DNA from: Pictodentalium vernedei
Taxonomy: Eukaryota; Mollusca; Scaphopoda; Dentaliida; Dentaliidae
Direction: 5' to 3'
Assembly (NCBI GenBank): GCA_031216915.1
Contig: CM062294.1
Coordinates: 164,813,455-164,877,454, forward strand
DNA: 64,000 nucleotides
The translations under genes were made by a program, and so were the position numbers. The notes under the pieces were generated by a model that worked only from the letters and a program-made list of their open reading frames with translations, did no database searches and was not told the DNA's origin. This document shows positions 1 through 9,258 of the stretch, piece after piece. The number at the start of each line of letters is the position of its first letter. Within the stretch, counting starts at the first letter, position 1.

Positions 1-1092
1 TATCGTCGTCGCATCTACACACACTAACATCCTCCACACAAAGTACTCTCAAAGTGATCACAGTGAGAAAACATTGAAGTTGAAAGTTGTTAAGTATTTC
101 TGAAAATCAATGTATGGAAAGTCTGAACCGAACATGATTGTGCATTTTTATGAAATATGAATAAATGGTCATTTTTTACTTTATTTGGTTCATTTTGGCA
201 GTGCAATAATAACCCTTGAAATGGAGCCACAAAGACGATGGATGTGCACATTGAAATATACAAGTGTGCATAATGGCAAATGTTTGTTGACAGATTCCAA
301 GATATATAGGGTACGAAATTCAGTCGAAGAAAATATAGTCCCCCACAAATAAAGAAAAAAGAACAAACAAAAACAGAAAAAGTGAAAAAATGTTTTTAGC
401 AATACCATATCACTTATCCAGGGGAGGATAAGGAAAATCAGTTCCGAGGAACAGCACATCGAAAAAAAAACAGTTCTACACTTTAATAATGTTTCACCAT
501 TATTAAATCACTTGATAGAGGTCCATCATACGGAAGTGAATATCTCTTCAAGTCTCTAAGATTGCATTTATGTCTGTTTTCGAAATTTATAACAAAATCG
601 GCTTGAGAACGCAATGCACAGGTAGATGTTTGAGAATAAAGTAGCTGTCTCTTCGGGTCAGTTACACTGACAACATTATTTGAAAGTTTCTGACAAATGT
701 CTAGAAGCACTTCTAGCACTTATTAACAAAACCTCCAGGGTCATATATTTCAGTAGTGGCATGCACCGAAGATCTGAAATATCGCCTTATAGCCACTCGA
801 ACGATTGCTTTACCCGGGAGAGTTGAAATATTTAATTTTCACTTAAAAATAGAAAATAAAGCCAACGTTATAAACACTGCAGAACGAACACATGGCATAT
901 GTTTCGTTTGATCTTTATATTTACATTGAATCTAACTAGCAGTGTGCTAGGTTCCGATATGGGGGATTAGGTAAGTACAGTGTAAATTGAATCGCTATTT
1001 TGGAAGTGTAGCTTTCGAGTTATGGAGAGGAAGAACTGAAGCAAGCGACAAAAATGTATTGCTGGACACTCCGACGAAGAGATGTAAGCTTT
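1..1092. other. No gene recognised
   Basis: Only short open stretches occur here, none with a recognisable motif, and they lie in AT-rich sequence with many stops. The block ends where the long terminal repeat of the minus-strand retrotransposon begins, so it is the flank on the 3' side of that insertion. It could be host intergenic DNA or an older unrecognised repeat. Confidence 0.5.
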
Positions 1093-1552
1093 TGTAACGG
1101 AAAACTGGTGGTTCAGACAAACAGATAATTGACTATTGCCCCTTACCTCCTTGAACCGGATCACCAATTAACCATTATACACTACTAATTTTTATGCAAT
1201 GGCAAACTGGTGGTTCAGACAGACAGGTAAATGACTATCGTCCTTTACCTCCCTGAACCGAACCATCAATTAACCATTAGCAGATAACTTATAAAGAATA
1301 TCTCCAATTTCCTATAGCTAAAACCTGAGGGGACTGCTACATTCCTAAAAGATTTTTTATAAACTGAAGAATGTCAAATCAGATCAAGGGAAATAACCCC
1401 AATGAAAATGAGTGTTGGGACAAATTAAGGGAAACAACTCTGTTGAGTACACCCCTCTAGCAATTTGTTCCATTTCCCATTCCTGACCTTCATCCGAACC
1501 GACATCCATCAAAACACTTGCAGCAAAGAGTTAACATCTTCTGGTGGTGGTA
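1093..1552 (-). repeat. 3' LTR, distal part (split by element A)
   Basis: This stretch matches 28239-28708 closely over its whole length, apart from small indels and substitutions. Read on the minus strand the LTR ends in CCGTTACA (1093-1100), giving the expected CA end. Two copies of a ~75-bp direct repeat starting CTGGTGGTTCAGACA lie near 1106 and 1208 and recur in the other LTR. The match stops abruptly at 1552 and resumes at 18714-18720, because element A has inserted here. Confidence 0.85.
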
Positions 1553-2155
1553 AGTAGGTAATAAAGGCGGATATACTATCACTTTGTACATGTACGTGTA
1601 CACGATGCGTTCACCAACGTGGAATTCGGTGTTAAATCGCACGCTTGTTCACAAAAACGAACCTTGATCTTGAATCCCCCATGTTTTTTGTGACTCCTAG
1701 ATCGCACTTTTACCGTTCAAATACTCGTGGTGAACGCGCGTTTTTTAAAAAAAGGCGAAATTGTACATCGTCACTTTTATCTTTTACTTTAAAAATTTTT
1801 GTCGACGTCCCCATCGCAGATCAGACCAACGATCCATCGTTGGCGAACGCGAGCAAAAAATTCTAGGCCAGCATCAAAAAACGGCCTGCGGACTCTAGAT
1901 CAGTGATCCAGAATCCGCAATTGTTTTGAGGCGGTGGGTTTTTCCCATTTATGACGTCATTAAGGGAATTCCCCACTATGGGAATTCCCAAACTCAGCTA
2001 ATCGACCGATCGGATCACTCGATTCTCCGCCAATTGACTGATCGGATCGCTCGATTCTCATAAACTCGATCATACGGAGTTATCTCCCCTCGTCGTGGGG
2101 TGGGGGAATATCCTAGGAAATAAATAAAAGTGATCGATATATATAGGAGAGAAAA
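1553..2155 (+). repeat. Element A left terminal inverted repeat
   Basis: It is the inverted counterpart of 18146-18713. It contains the palindrome ATGACGTCAT (1951-1960), a GGGAATTCCCC/GGGAATTCCC inverted pair (1964-1989), and two tandem copies of a ~25-bp motif around CGATCGGATC..CTCGATTCTC (2003-2060). About 40 bp around 1883-1922 is absent from the right copy. The inner end is where similarity to the right arm is lost after TATATATAGGAGAGA. Confidence 0.9.
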
Positions 2156-2232
2156 AAAAAATATATAAATAATAGTTATTTGGAAAATTAAATATATCAA
2201 ATCGAATAGATAATAAAAAAAATACGTAAATT

Positions 2233-2607
2233 ATGTGCGCTTCCCAGACTATTAGAGCGAGGATTCTTTTAAACATGCTGATGAGAGCATACGCAATCTG
2301 CGTGAATGATGAACTACGTTCCATCTTGTTAGAACGATGCGTCGGATGTTGGGATCATCTAGACTTCGATCACGAGAATCATTCGTGTCTGACGATGGAA
2401 AGGGAAGATATGGTCGTCATGTATTTCGAACCGGCGTTCGAACGCGTTAGATTCGACGATGTGATCACGTTTTGGAAGAGATTAGTCTTCTGTAAGAATC
2501 AAGACAAACCCACAGTTTCAGAAGAACTTAAATTGGCACGTAGAAGTATGACTTTAGAAGACAAGGGATGCATCAAGAAATTATTGCTGAATGAAGCATA
2601 CGTCTAA
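2233..2607 (+). CDS. Hypothetical protein with Cys/His cluster (element A)
   Basis: The open frame encodes 124 residues and starts about 80 bp inside the left terminal repeat. I do not recognise the family. Residues C36, C39, H42, H47, H50 and C52 form a compact Cys/His cluster that could bind zinc, followed by an acidic/hydrophobic region and a basic C-terminus. The frame is uninterrupted and GC-richer than the AT-rich spacers on both sides, which argues that it is coding. It is the first gene of the rightward cluster of element A. Its function is unknown, and a small DNA-binding regulator is only a guess. Confidence 0.6.
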   Translation: MCASQTIRARILLNMLMRAYAICVNDELRSILLERCVGCWDHLDFDHENHSCLTMEREDMVVMYFEPAFERVRFDDVITFWKRLVFCKNQDKPTVSEELKLARRSMTLEDKGCIKKLLLNEAYV

Positions 2608-2702
2608 GTTTTTTTCGTTGATATAAAATAAGGGAGAATAGAAAATAAAAATAAATACACACATAAAATTTTTATCAAATATTAGAAGAAAAAAAACAAA
2701 AA

Positions 2703-3366
2703 ATGAGAACCAGAAATAAATTGTATCCGACGTTAGTGGACGACGAGGACGAGAAGCCGATCGACGTTTCGCCAACGGCACCGTCGCTAGAAGAAAGAGA
2801 AAGAGGAGAGAGGTATCGCATCGATCAAATCAATAGAATCCAAGAGTATCTAACTCGAGAGAGAGAGATTTTCGCCGTTCTCTCAAGAAGAAGTATTCGC
2901 GTTTCGTGACATTCGTCAACGCGATCGACACGACACTCATCACGATTTCCATGGGTTTACACGCGGCCGGCATTGGATTGTTGTCGACCGCGGTCGCCAT
3001 TCCGATCGTGTTGACCATAGAAGGAGTGGCCCTCGCCGCCGGATTGTTTAGCACGCTCGGAAACTTTTTGAGTAGGAAATTATATCTGAAGGCGAGGAAA
3101 CACGACAAGATTCGCGTCTTGGCCGACTCCAGATCGACACGATATCCGAAATGATTTCTATGGCGTTGAAAGATGGTAGGATATCGGACGGAGAATACTT
3201 CGCGATATTGAGCGAGAAAACGAAATACGATGCCATGAAAGAAGCCGTGAGAATCAAGACTCGTCAGATCATCAAGGAAGAGATGAAGGATTCTCTCGTG
3301 GAAAAGGGGAGGAAAGAGGCCAGGGAGGAATTCAGTAAGATGATAGAACTCAAGAGCAGCGATTGA
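2703..3366 (+). pseudogene. Broken gene for a hydrophobic, coiled-coil-flanked Polinton protein
   Basis: Three consecutive open pieces lie in different frames: 2703-2909 (acidic N-terminus then Arg/Glu-rich), 2906-3154 (a long Gly/Ala/Val/Ile hydrophobic stretch, then basic) and 3151-3366 (charged, helical). The composition is continuous across the joins, so this is most simply one gene of about 220 codons with frameshifts near 2890 and 3140. The hydrophobic centre could span a membrane once or twice. I recall related proteins in other animal virus-like elements, but no function is established to my knowledge. Sequencing indels are an alternative to genuine decay. Confidence 0.65.
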
Positions 3367-3467
3367 AAAAAAATATATATATAATAAAAAAACAGAATTT
3401 AAAAAAAAAAAAATATTAAATTTATATATAAAATAAAAAACGAAATTAATTTAAATAACTCTTAAAA

Positions 3468-3998
3468 ATGTATTGCGTAAAGTGTAAGAGAGTTACTGAG
3501 ACGAGTAATTCTCGAGAAGTGCGAACTAAAAACGACAGACGGATGCTTCGCGGAATTTGCGACGTGTGTGGTTCTGTCAAGACGTGATTCGTCAAAAAAA
3601 GAACGCGAGCAAAGGTAAAGGCATCGTGAATAAAATGATCAACAATCTACCGTTCGAAATGCATCTGCCCGGTCACAGTTTCACGGGACCCGGAACGAAA
3701 TTGAACAAAAGACTCAACGCCGATCTGACACCCAAACTCTTGGAGCAAACCCGTGAATAGGGTGGACGCGGCCGCGTATGATCATGATCTGTGCTACGCC
3801 GAACATCCCGACACCAAGACTCGCAACGACGTGTGCGATAAAAACATGTTGGGGAGATTGAGAGGCATATCGAATCTGACCAGGAGAGAGAAGAGGGAAC
3901 GTTCGCTGGTCGGCAATCTGATCGGTGCGAAACGTCGATTCGGATGGGGCGTTCAAACAAAAAAAGCGCATCTGAAAAGAAGAAGAAACGATTATTGA
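3468..3998 (+). pseudogene. Broken zinc-ribbon / phospholipase A2-like gene
   Basis: The gene starts at 3468 with a 39-codon zinc-ribbon piece (C3, C6, C31, C34), interrupted by an in-frame TGA at 3585-3587. A second piece (3557-3760) and a third (3753-3998) follow in other frames. They carry the PGTKL calcium-loop-like motif and, further on, an HDLCY motif, the His-Asp pair of the phospholipase A2 fold also used in parvovirus VP1 and known from adintovirus-like elements. In those viruses the domain acts on membranes during entry. With at least one stop and two frameshifts this copy should not make the enzyme. The 3' end overlaps the integrase start in another frame. Confidence 0.75.
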
Positions 3999-4795
3999 CG
4001 AGCGAATTGGCCGAGGAGTTACACAAACCCATAGTGCGTAAATTTCGGAAGAGAAGGGTGTTCGAGAAGGGTCTGGATGATATTTGGTCTGCCGACTTGG
4101 TCGACATGAGATCGTTTTCGAGGTGGAACGAGGGCGTCAAATATCTATTGACGGTCATCGACATGTTTTCAAAATACGGTTGGATCAGAGCTTTGAAGAA
4201 TAAATCGGGACCTTGCGTGGCCGAGGCTCCGAAGACCGTGTTCAACTCGTCTTCTCGAAAACCGAGTAAATTGTGGGTGGATAAGGGAAAGGAATTCTAC
4301 AACAAGGACGTTCGTCGATTGGTAGACCTCTACTCGATCGAAAACGAAGAGAAAGCCAGCGTGTTGGAACGTTGGAATCGAACGATGAAGGAAAAGATGT
4401 ACAGATACTTCACGGCGAATTCGACCAAGAAATACATATACGCTCTGAACGGTCTGGTCAAAGATTACAACACGCGACACAGATCGATCAAGATGACTCC
4501 CGCGGAAGCTAGCGATCCTCGAAACGAAAAACGAGTCTATGCGAATCTATATCCTGAGAGATCTAAGATCCGGAAGAAGTCTAGAACGCCGAAATTTGTG
4601 GTCGGTGATCGAGTGAGAATCTACGCTTATAAGAAGCACTTCGAAAAGGGTTATACTCCTCGATGGACCTCGGAAATCTTCGTGATCATCAAAATATTTC
4701 ACACCGATCCGGTGACTTACGAAATCGAAGCTTTGGATGGAGAAGAGATCATCGGAAAGTTTTACGAACAACAATTACAGAAGACGAAGTTTTGA
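3944..4795 (+). CDS. Polinton integrase (DDE, retroviral-type), shortened core
   Basis: This is an open frame of 283 residues. A basic N-terminus leads into an RNase H-fold integrase core with the catalytic acids D51 (IWSADLVDM), D113 (LWVDKGKEF) and E142 (SVLERWNRT). A conserved basic segment follows, then a C-terminal SH3-like region (about 215-280) typical of Polinton integrases. The distance from the second Asp to the Glu is 28 residues, whereas the integrase of element B in this window has 34 and retroviral-type integrases usually have about 35. About six residues therefore seem to be lost from the core. The frame is intact, but activity is doubtful. It would insert the linear element and make the 6-bp duplication. 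The ATG at 3944 overlaps the previous gene. Confidence 0.85.
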   Translation: MGRSNKKSASEKKKKRLLTSELAEELHKPIVRKFRKRRVFEKGLDDIWSADLVDMRSFSRWNEGVKYLLTVIDMFSKYGWIRALKNKSGPCVAEAPKTVFNSSSRKPSKLWVDKGKEFYNKDVRRLVDLYSIENEEKASVLERWNRTMKEKMYRYFTANSTKKYIYALNGLVKDYNTRHRSIKMTPAEASDPRNEKRVYANLYPERSKIRKKSRTPKFVVGDRVRIYAYKKHFEKGYTPRWTSEIFVIIKIFHTDPVTYEIEALDGEEIIGKFYEQQLQKTKF

Positions 4796-4955
4796 TGAAG
4801 AAGACAAAAATTTTTTTATTTACTCTCTTTGACATTTTTTTGTTTACACACATATATATAAGAGAGAAAAAAATAATAATAAAACATAATTAAAAACTAT
4901 TTTTAGATAAAAAAAGCAAGTTAATTAATAAACAAAAAACTAAAAATCCTTTAAA
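4796..4955 (+). promoter_or_regulatory. AT-rich spacer with TATA-like stretch before the capsid gene
   Basis: The sequence CACATATATATAAGAG (about 4849-4864) sits roughly 90-100 bp upstream of the next ATG, within a strongly AT-rich spacer between two GC-richer genes. Similar TATATATA cores occur in other spacers of element A (13163-13175, 13242-13252, 14905-14914). A promoter role is inferred from position and composition only. Confidence 0.3.
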
Positions 4956-6228
4956 ATGACAAATATACTGGATATAGCACAAAGCATAGTGAAAGATGAA
5001 AGAATTCAAGAATATGAGGTTCACGAATACGAACTGGTAACTGGGACGAGTTTGAACAATGCGGGAGAGATAAGAATCAACGTCGAAACGCAAGATTTAT
5101 TCGTACATCCTAGCGAGAGTTACATAGTGGTGCAGGGACGTCTCACCAAGGAAGATGGGAGCGACTACGCCGACGATGACACGGTTACTCTAGCTAATAA
5201 TGGCATCATGCATCTATTCAGTAACATAAAATACATGCTATCCGGACAAGAGATAGAATCTGTGTTTCATCCCGGTCAGGCCACCACGATGTTCGGACTC
5301 TTGACGTATCCTGATGATTTTTCGAAATCCAGAGGACTTAATCAGTTGTGGGTGAAAGACACCGTAGGCCCTGCTAGCGCAGGCGCTGCCGCGATATTCG
5401 ACTACGTCATCAAGACGTCCAGGCCTAAAGGAACGTTTTCGTTCAGGATACCTTTGAAACACATCTTCGGATTTGCGGACGATTACAACAAGATCATGTA
5501 CGGATTCAAACACAATCTGACGTTGATTCGAAAAGGAAACGACAGTGCAATAGTGAGACTCACTGCGACCGATGTGGGTAAGATAACTCTACACAAGATA
5601 TCGTGGCTCGTTCCGCACGTGGAGCCTTCGATCGTGGAGAAAGCGCATCTACAAGATCATAGAATCCAAGAGTAAATGACCCGTGGGATTTAGAATGAGA
5701 CAGTGCGACACAGCAAGCATTCCTCCTTCCACGAATCACTTCGATTGGAGATTGATGGTGAAATCTGCTTCCGAGAGACAGCGTTTCATCGTGGTTGCAT
5801 TTCAGACCGATAGGGATGGGTCTCAGGAAAAGAATGCGTCACTGTTCGATCACTGCAGTTTGCGAAACATACAAGTGTTTCTGAACGCCACGAGATATCC
5901 AGCAATCGATTACAATGTGTCGTTCGACAAGAACGATTTCTGCAGACTGTACGGTGACGCCGCTGATTTTAGAAAGAAGTATCATGGTCTAGACGAATTG
6001 ATGAGCAACCCCAACATATCTCCCGGCGAATACAAGTCGATGTATCCCATGTTCGTATTCGACGTCAGTAAACAGAGTGAACAACTCAAGAGTAGCGTCT
6101 TAGACATTCAGATCAAGATGCAATTCGATAGGAACGTTCCGAGAAAAGCCGAAGCTTTCACCCTGGTCCTGTCGGACAGAGAATTACAATTCGAATTGGA
6201 TGGAAATAAGATGTCGATCATTCGATGA
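4956..6228 (+). pseudogene. Probable major capsid protein gene of element A, one frameshift
   Basis: Two open pieces, 4956-5675 (239 residues) and 5683-6228 (181 residues), are in adjacent frames and together give about 420 codons. The first ends and the second begins without a promoter or spacer, so a single gene with one frameshift near 5670-5685 is the simplest reading. The product is beta-rich with few cysteines. I recognise the family as the large conserved structural protein of a group of animal Polinton-like elements, and its size suits a double-jelly-roll capsid protein. That assignment is inference. It differs from the hexon-like protein of element B at 38026-39313. It lies just downstream of the integrase. 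Confidence 0.6.
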
Positions 6229-6410
6229 GAGACGAGTGTGAAAAAAAAATAAAAAACAAAAAAAAAAATAAAAAGTAATGAGTAATTATTAAAAACAAAA
6301 AACAAAAAAGAATAAAAAAATATATTTCGTTTTTAATGATATTTTTTTAACAAAAAAAAAAGTTTCATCCTAGAAAAAATTGTCTTTTTTCAACATTCTC
6401 GACGTATAAA

Positions 6411-6970
6411 ATGTTACAATTCCTAAGTAGTCATGTAGAAAACGAAATACACGTTCCATTTTCATGTTTGAAAAAAAGAAGATATTTACGATTATGTTCT
6501 GAATTATTTAAAAGATTGCATGCTATTCACTTGAGAGAAACAAAAAGGATATTTCGTGATGAAGATATTAAACCTCGAACAGATCTTAGATTGTTCGATC
6601 CTGTGCGATCATTTCTCCGTTTCCGTCAGATGTTCCATCCTGTGTTGCAAGCCAAAAAACAATAAAAAAAGATGTGGAAAAATGGTTAGATAAACAGTGG
6701 GATAGACGGTTGGAAATGAAAAGAATGAGACGCTTTCCACCGTCACCACTACCTTCTGAAGAGAATGGTAATGATGCGAGTGTTACCGAGATATGCACAA
6801 CATTCGTTCATAATTATGATTAGGATAAACAAAAGTGTTGTTATAAACGTATCATATCACAAAGAAAAAGAAAAAACGAAAAAGAAGAATCGACGCTGAA
6901 AATTGAGAGAAAAGGAAACGTCATTATAATACATGGTGATAGTGAAGAAGAAGAAAAACAAAAAAAATGA
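6411..6970 (+). pseudogene. Broken hypothetical gene, last of the rightward cluster
   Basis: An 84-codon piece opens at 6411 (basic, Leu/Arg-rich). After a run of A around 6655-6670 the reading continues in the +1 frame, stays open past an in-frame TAG at 6821-6823, and ends at the TGA at 6968-6970. The whole spans about 185 codons. The later part is Lys/Arg/Glu-rich and ends in an acidic-basic tail. No family is recognised. The frame stays open over 300 bp outside two breaks in AT-rich DNA, which supports a real gene. It runs convergently toward the fibre-like gene, with a run of 24 T (6993-7016) between them. Confidence 0.5.
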
Positions 6971-7061
6971 GATCTAATGATGATCTCACTACTTTTTTTT
7001 TTTTTTTTTTTTTTTTAATCACACATTATTTTTTTAATTCATTATTTTCCATTCCATGCAT

Positions 7062-8417
7062 TCACTGTTTGTTCAAAGAATCCAGTTCGATCAGTAGACT
7101 CACCACGGAAGTGGTGGCTTCGGGATTATTAGTTTTCGTAACGAAATTAATCCTGTCTCCGGCGTTCACTTTGAGAGGCATGCCGAATGTGCTAACATTC
7201 GCATGTTGATTCTCAGTCTTTTCGACGCTGTATCTCTTATCGCTCTCCACACCATTCACCATGAGATTGACGACTGCTCTGTTATTCAAATCCGAGGAAG
7301 CCAGACTCATTCGAAGGATTTCACCTCCCAACGGCATGGGATATCCCACCTGACCATGTTTCGATCCGCTACCTCCATTTCCGAAAGACCACTCAGCTTT
7401 TCCCTCATCTAAGGTGCCGGCCTCTTCAGCCCACATGGTGATCAATTGTCTAGCATATTTGACTTTCTCCACCACCGAAATCAGGGTGCAGGCATCCGTC
7501 ATGTTCACGGGATCCGGTAGATTCGTGAGCGCGTGTCTACCCATGTCTAGTTTACCTTCCATGATGTCGCCCTTTCTCCAGACCGAGTTGTCGTCCACGT
7601 ACTTCCTGCTGACCACGCTGGAATCGAATTCGGGATCGTGATCGAGACCGAATAAATTGTGACCGTTCATCTTGATGCCATTCTCCATGGTTCTGCCAGA
7701 TTGTTTGTTCAGGTAGAGATCGTCCACTTGCGATTCTAGGTATTCTTGTGATTGTATCATGGCAGAATCTACGTAGCCCTTGTTGACCATGGTTGAGTCC
7801 GCATCTGTGTCGTTGATCTCTGACAGATTCAATATCTTGTGGAATCCCGCATTCAGATCCGATTTCATTTCTCGTCCATCAGACTTTCTCTGTTCCAGAT
7901 CTACGTAGTGTTTGGTCGCCACGTCCTTGGGATTCATGGGAGTGGCCACGTTCATTATCTTGTTATAATTGGTGTTCAATTCCGAGTGCATCGTTTTCAT
8001 AACGTATCTATTTCTCAGGTGTTCGCTGAATCTCGCGTGAGAGTCGTCCGCGTATTTCTTGGTCGTGGCATCGGTGGGATCTATGGGATTCGCGATGTTC
8101 ACCAAACGTTTGGATTTCAGATCGAGATCGTCGGTCATGGTTTTATCCATGTAATTATCCAGCAGGATTCGTTCGAAATCGGCGTTCCCCCTGACGCCGT
8201 ATTTTTTAGTCGCTGCATCTGCGAGATCTATTGGTTCGGGAAGATTGTAGAGCTTCTTATCATTCATGTTCAAAGGTTCTTCTCGAGGTTCGTATCTCCG
8301 AACGTAATGTTCGTCCAAGTTGGCAACGTCGTAACCATCGTCGACTTCGAACGTCTTCCTCTTCTTTCTCGGGTTGACTTTTTCGTCATCACTTCTACCA
8401 AATTTATCGACTGGCAT
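7062..8417 (-). CDS. Fibre-like repeat protein (tail-fibre-type repeats)
   Basis: The frame is intact and encodes 451 residues. After a charged N-terminus (to about 40) come six degenerate repeats of roughly 40-50 residues. Each pairs a 'LN-x-N..K-x-x-N' turn with a motif like DAATKKY or SRKYVDD. These resemble the repeats of phage tail fibres and of fibre-like proteins in Maverick/adintovirus elements. The last ~130 residues are non-repetitive and Gly/Ser/Val-rich, as expected for a globular tip. The likely role is a trimeric surface fibre of the particle that contacts the host cell; this is inference from repeat type and position. It is convergent with 6411-6970 and lies upstream of the protease gene in map order. 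Confidence 0.72.
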   Translation of the reverse strand: MPVDKFGRSDDEKVNPRKKRKTFEVDDGYDVANLDEHYVRRYEPREEPLNMNDKKLYNLPEPIDLADAATKKYGVRGNADFERILLDNYMDKTMTDDLDLKSKRLVNIANPIDPTDATTKKYADDSHARFSEHLRNRYVMKTMHSELNTNYNKIMNVATPMNPKDVATKHYVDLEQRKSDGREMKSDLNAGFHKILNLSEINDTDADSTMVNKGYVDSAMIQSQEYLESQVDDLYLNKQSGRTMENGIKMNGHNLFGLDHDPEFDSSVVSRKYVDDNSVWRKGDIMEGKLDMGRHALTNLPDPVNMTDACTLISVVEKVKYARQLITMWAEEAGTLDEGKAEWSFGNGGSGSKHGQVGYPMPLGGEILRMSLASSDLNNRAVVNLMVNGVESDKRYSVEKTENQHANVSTFGMPLKVNAGDRINFVTKTNNPEATTSVVSLLIELDSLNKQ

Positions 8418-8566
8418 GTTGTTGTGGGATTTTTTTGTTTTCAGAAAAATATGTTCAAACGCAGTTTATTAAAAATGAACTATGTTATTTTATTTTTCGT
8501 TTTTATTCGATTAAAATTTTTTAAAAATATTTTTTATCTTTATATATACTATAAAAAAAAATATCT

Positions 8567-9004
8567 CTAATGTAAATCATTGAGAATGTCTTGAAATTGA
8601 TCTCCTTCAGACCATCTTTTGAGAATGTAGAGACACAGGTGACCGCAAAACACTTGATCTGGTGATTGCACTTGTTCCGTGTTGTAACGAACCATCGATT
8701 TATTGAAATAGTTCTTTATTTCTTTTGGCGGCGAGATTCCATAGCTGTCGAAATAATAATTTTTCTTCTTCCCATTCTTGATCCACGCCACCCAGTGAGT
8801 GCCTTCACCCGATGAATCGTCTAGATTTAAAATTCTGCATTCCGATTGTCGAGGTCTTCTCTTCGGCAAGGCATCTCTGGAAAACACGCCTAGAAAATCT
8901 TTGATTTTCAAATCTTTTGCTGCATTCAACAGATCGATGTTGGATAGGGGTTCGTTATTCATAAATGCGCATATATTTTTTTTATTTATTTTATTATAAT
9001 TCAC
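8567..9004 (-). CDS. Adenain-type cysteine protease (maturation protease)
   Basis: The frame is intact, 145 residues from the first ATG. A second ATG at 8962 is more likely the start because similarity begins there. Motifs in order are GTHWVAW (catalytic His), YFDSYG (acidic residue), then Gln in SPDQVF followed by CGHLC (nucleophile Cys). This is the order of adenovirus protease and the Polinton PRO protein. The enzyme would cleave capsid and core precursors inside the particle. At about 130 residues it is shorter than adenain (~200), as is common in Polintons. It follows the polymerase region in the leftward block. Confidence 0.88.
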   Translation of the reverse strand: MNYNKINKKNICAFMNNEPLSNIDLLNAAKDLKIKDFLGVFSRDALPKRRPRQSECRILNLDDSSGEGTHWVAWIKNGKKKNYYFDSYGISPPKEIKNYFNKSMVRYNTEQVQSPDQVFCGHLCLYILKRWSEGDQFQDILNDLH

Positions 9005-9024
9005 TAAAATGACGTTATTTTTTT

Positions 9025-9258
9025 TTATTTTTTTATTTTTCTTTTTAAACTAACACTCTTGATGTCTCTATCGATTTCCATAATCTTGAATCCATCTAAT
9101 TCCTCTTGATTTTCTGGAATCCTGATATTACCATCTTTTAGTAGAACAGATTCGATCGTTTTGTGGTGATTTAACGAATGAAATTTTTTAGATACCGTAT
9201 CGTAAATGTATTTCACTTGATCTTTTGACAATTTTTTGAACAGGAAGAACAACTGCAC
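9025..9258 (-). pseudogene. Duplicated C-terminal tail of the element A polymerase
   Basis: This 77-codon open piece ends in a Lys/Arg-rich tail preceded by IPENQEELDG. Both parts are near-copies of the sequence at about 9405-9500 (IPENQEELDE and its tail). The DNA between the two copies (9135-9400) is intervening coding-like sequence in another frame. It is read as a partial duplication of the 3' end of the polymerase gene with later frame loss, not as an independent gene. Confidence 0.5.

Noticed and set aside
2015..2324. Minus-strand open frames near the left terminal repeat
   Set aside because: They run through AT-rich DNA and opposite the 2233-2607 gene, with Ile/Phe/Tyr-rich composition typical of non-coding shadow frames.
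7839..8570. A 243-codon plus-strand open frame opposite the fibre-like gene
   Set aside because: It is the antisense shadow of the repeats at 7062-8417; its composition (His/Val/Phe-rich) fits no protein family.
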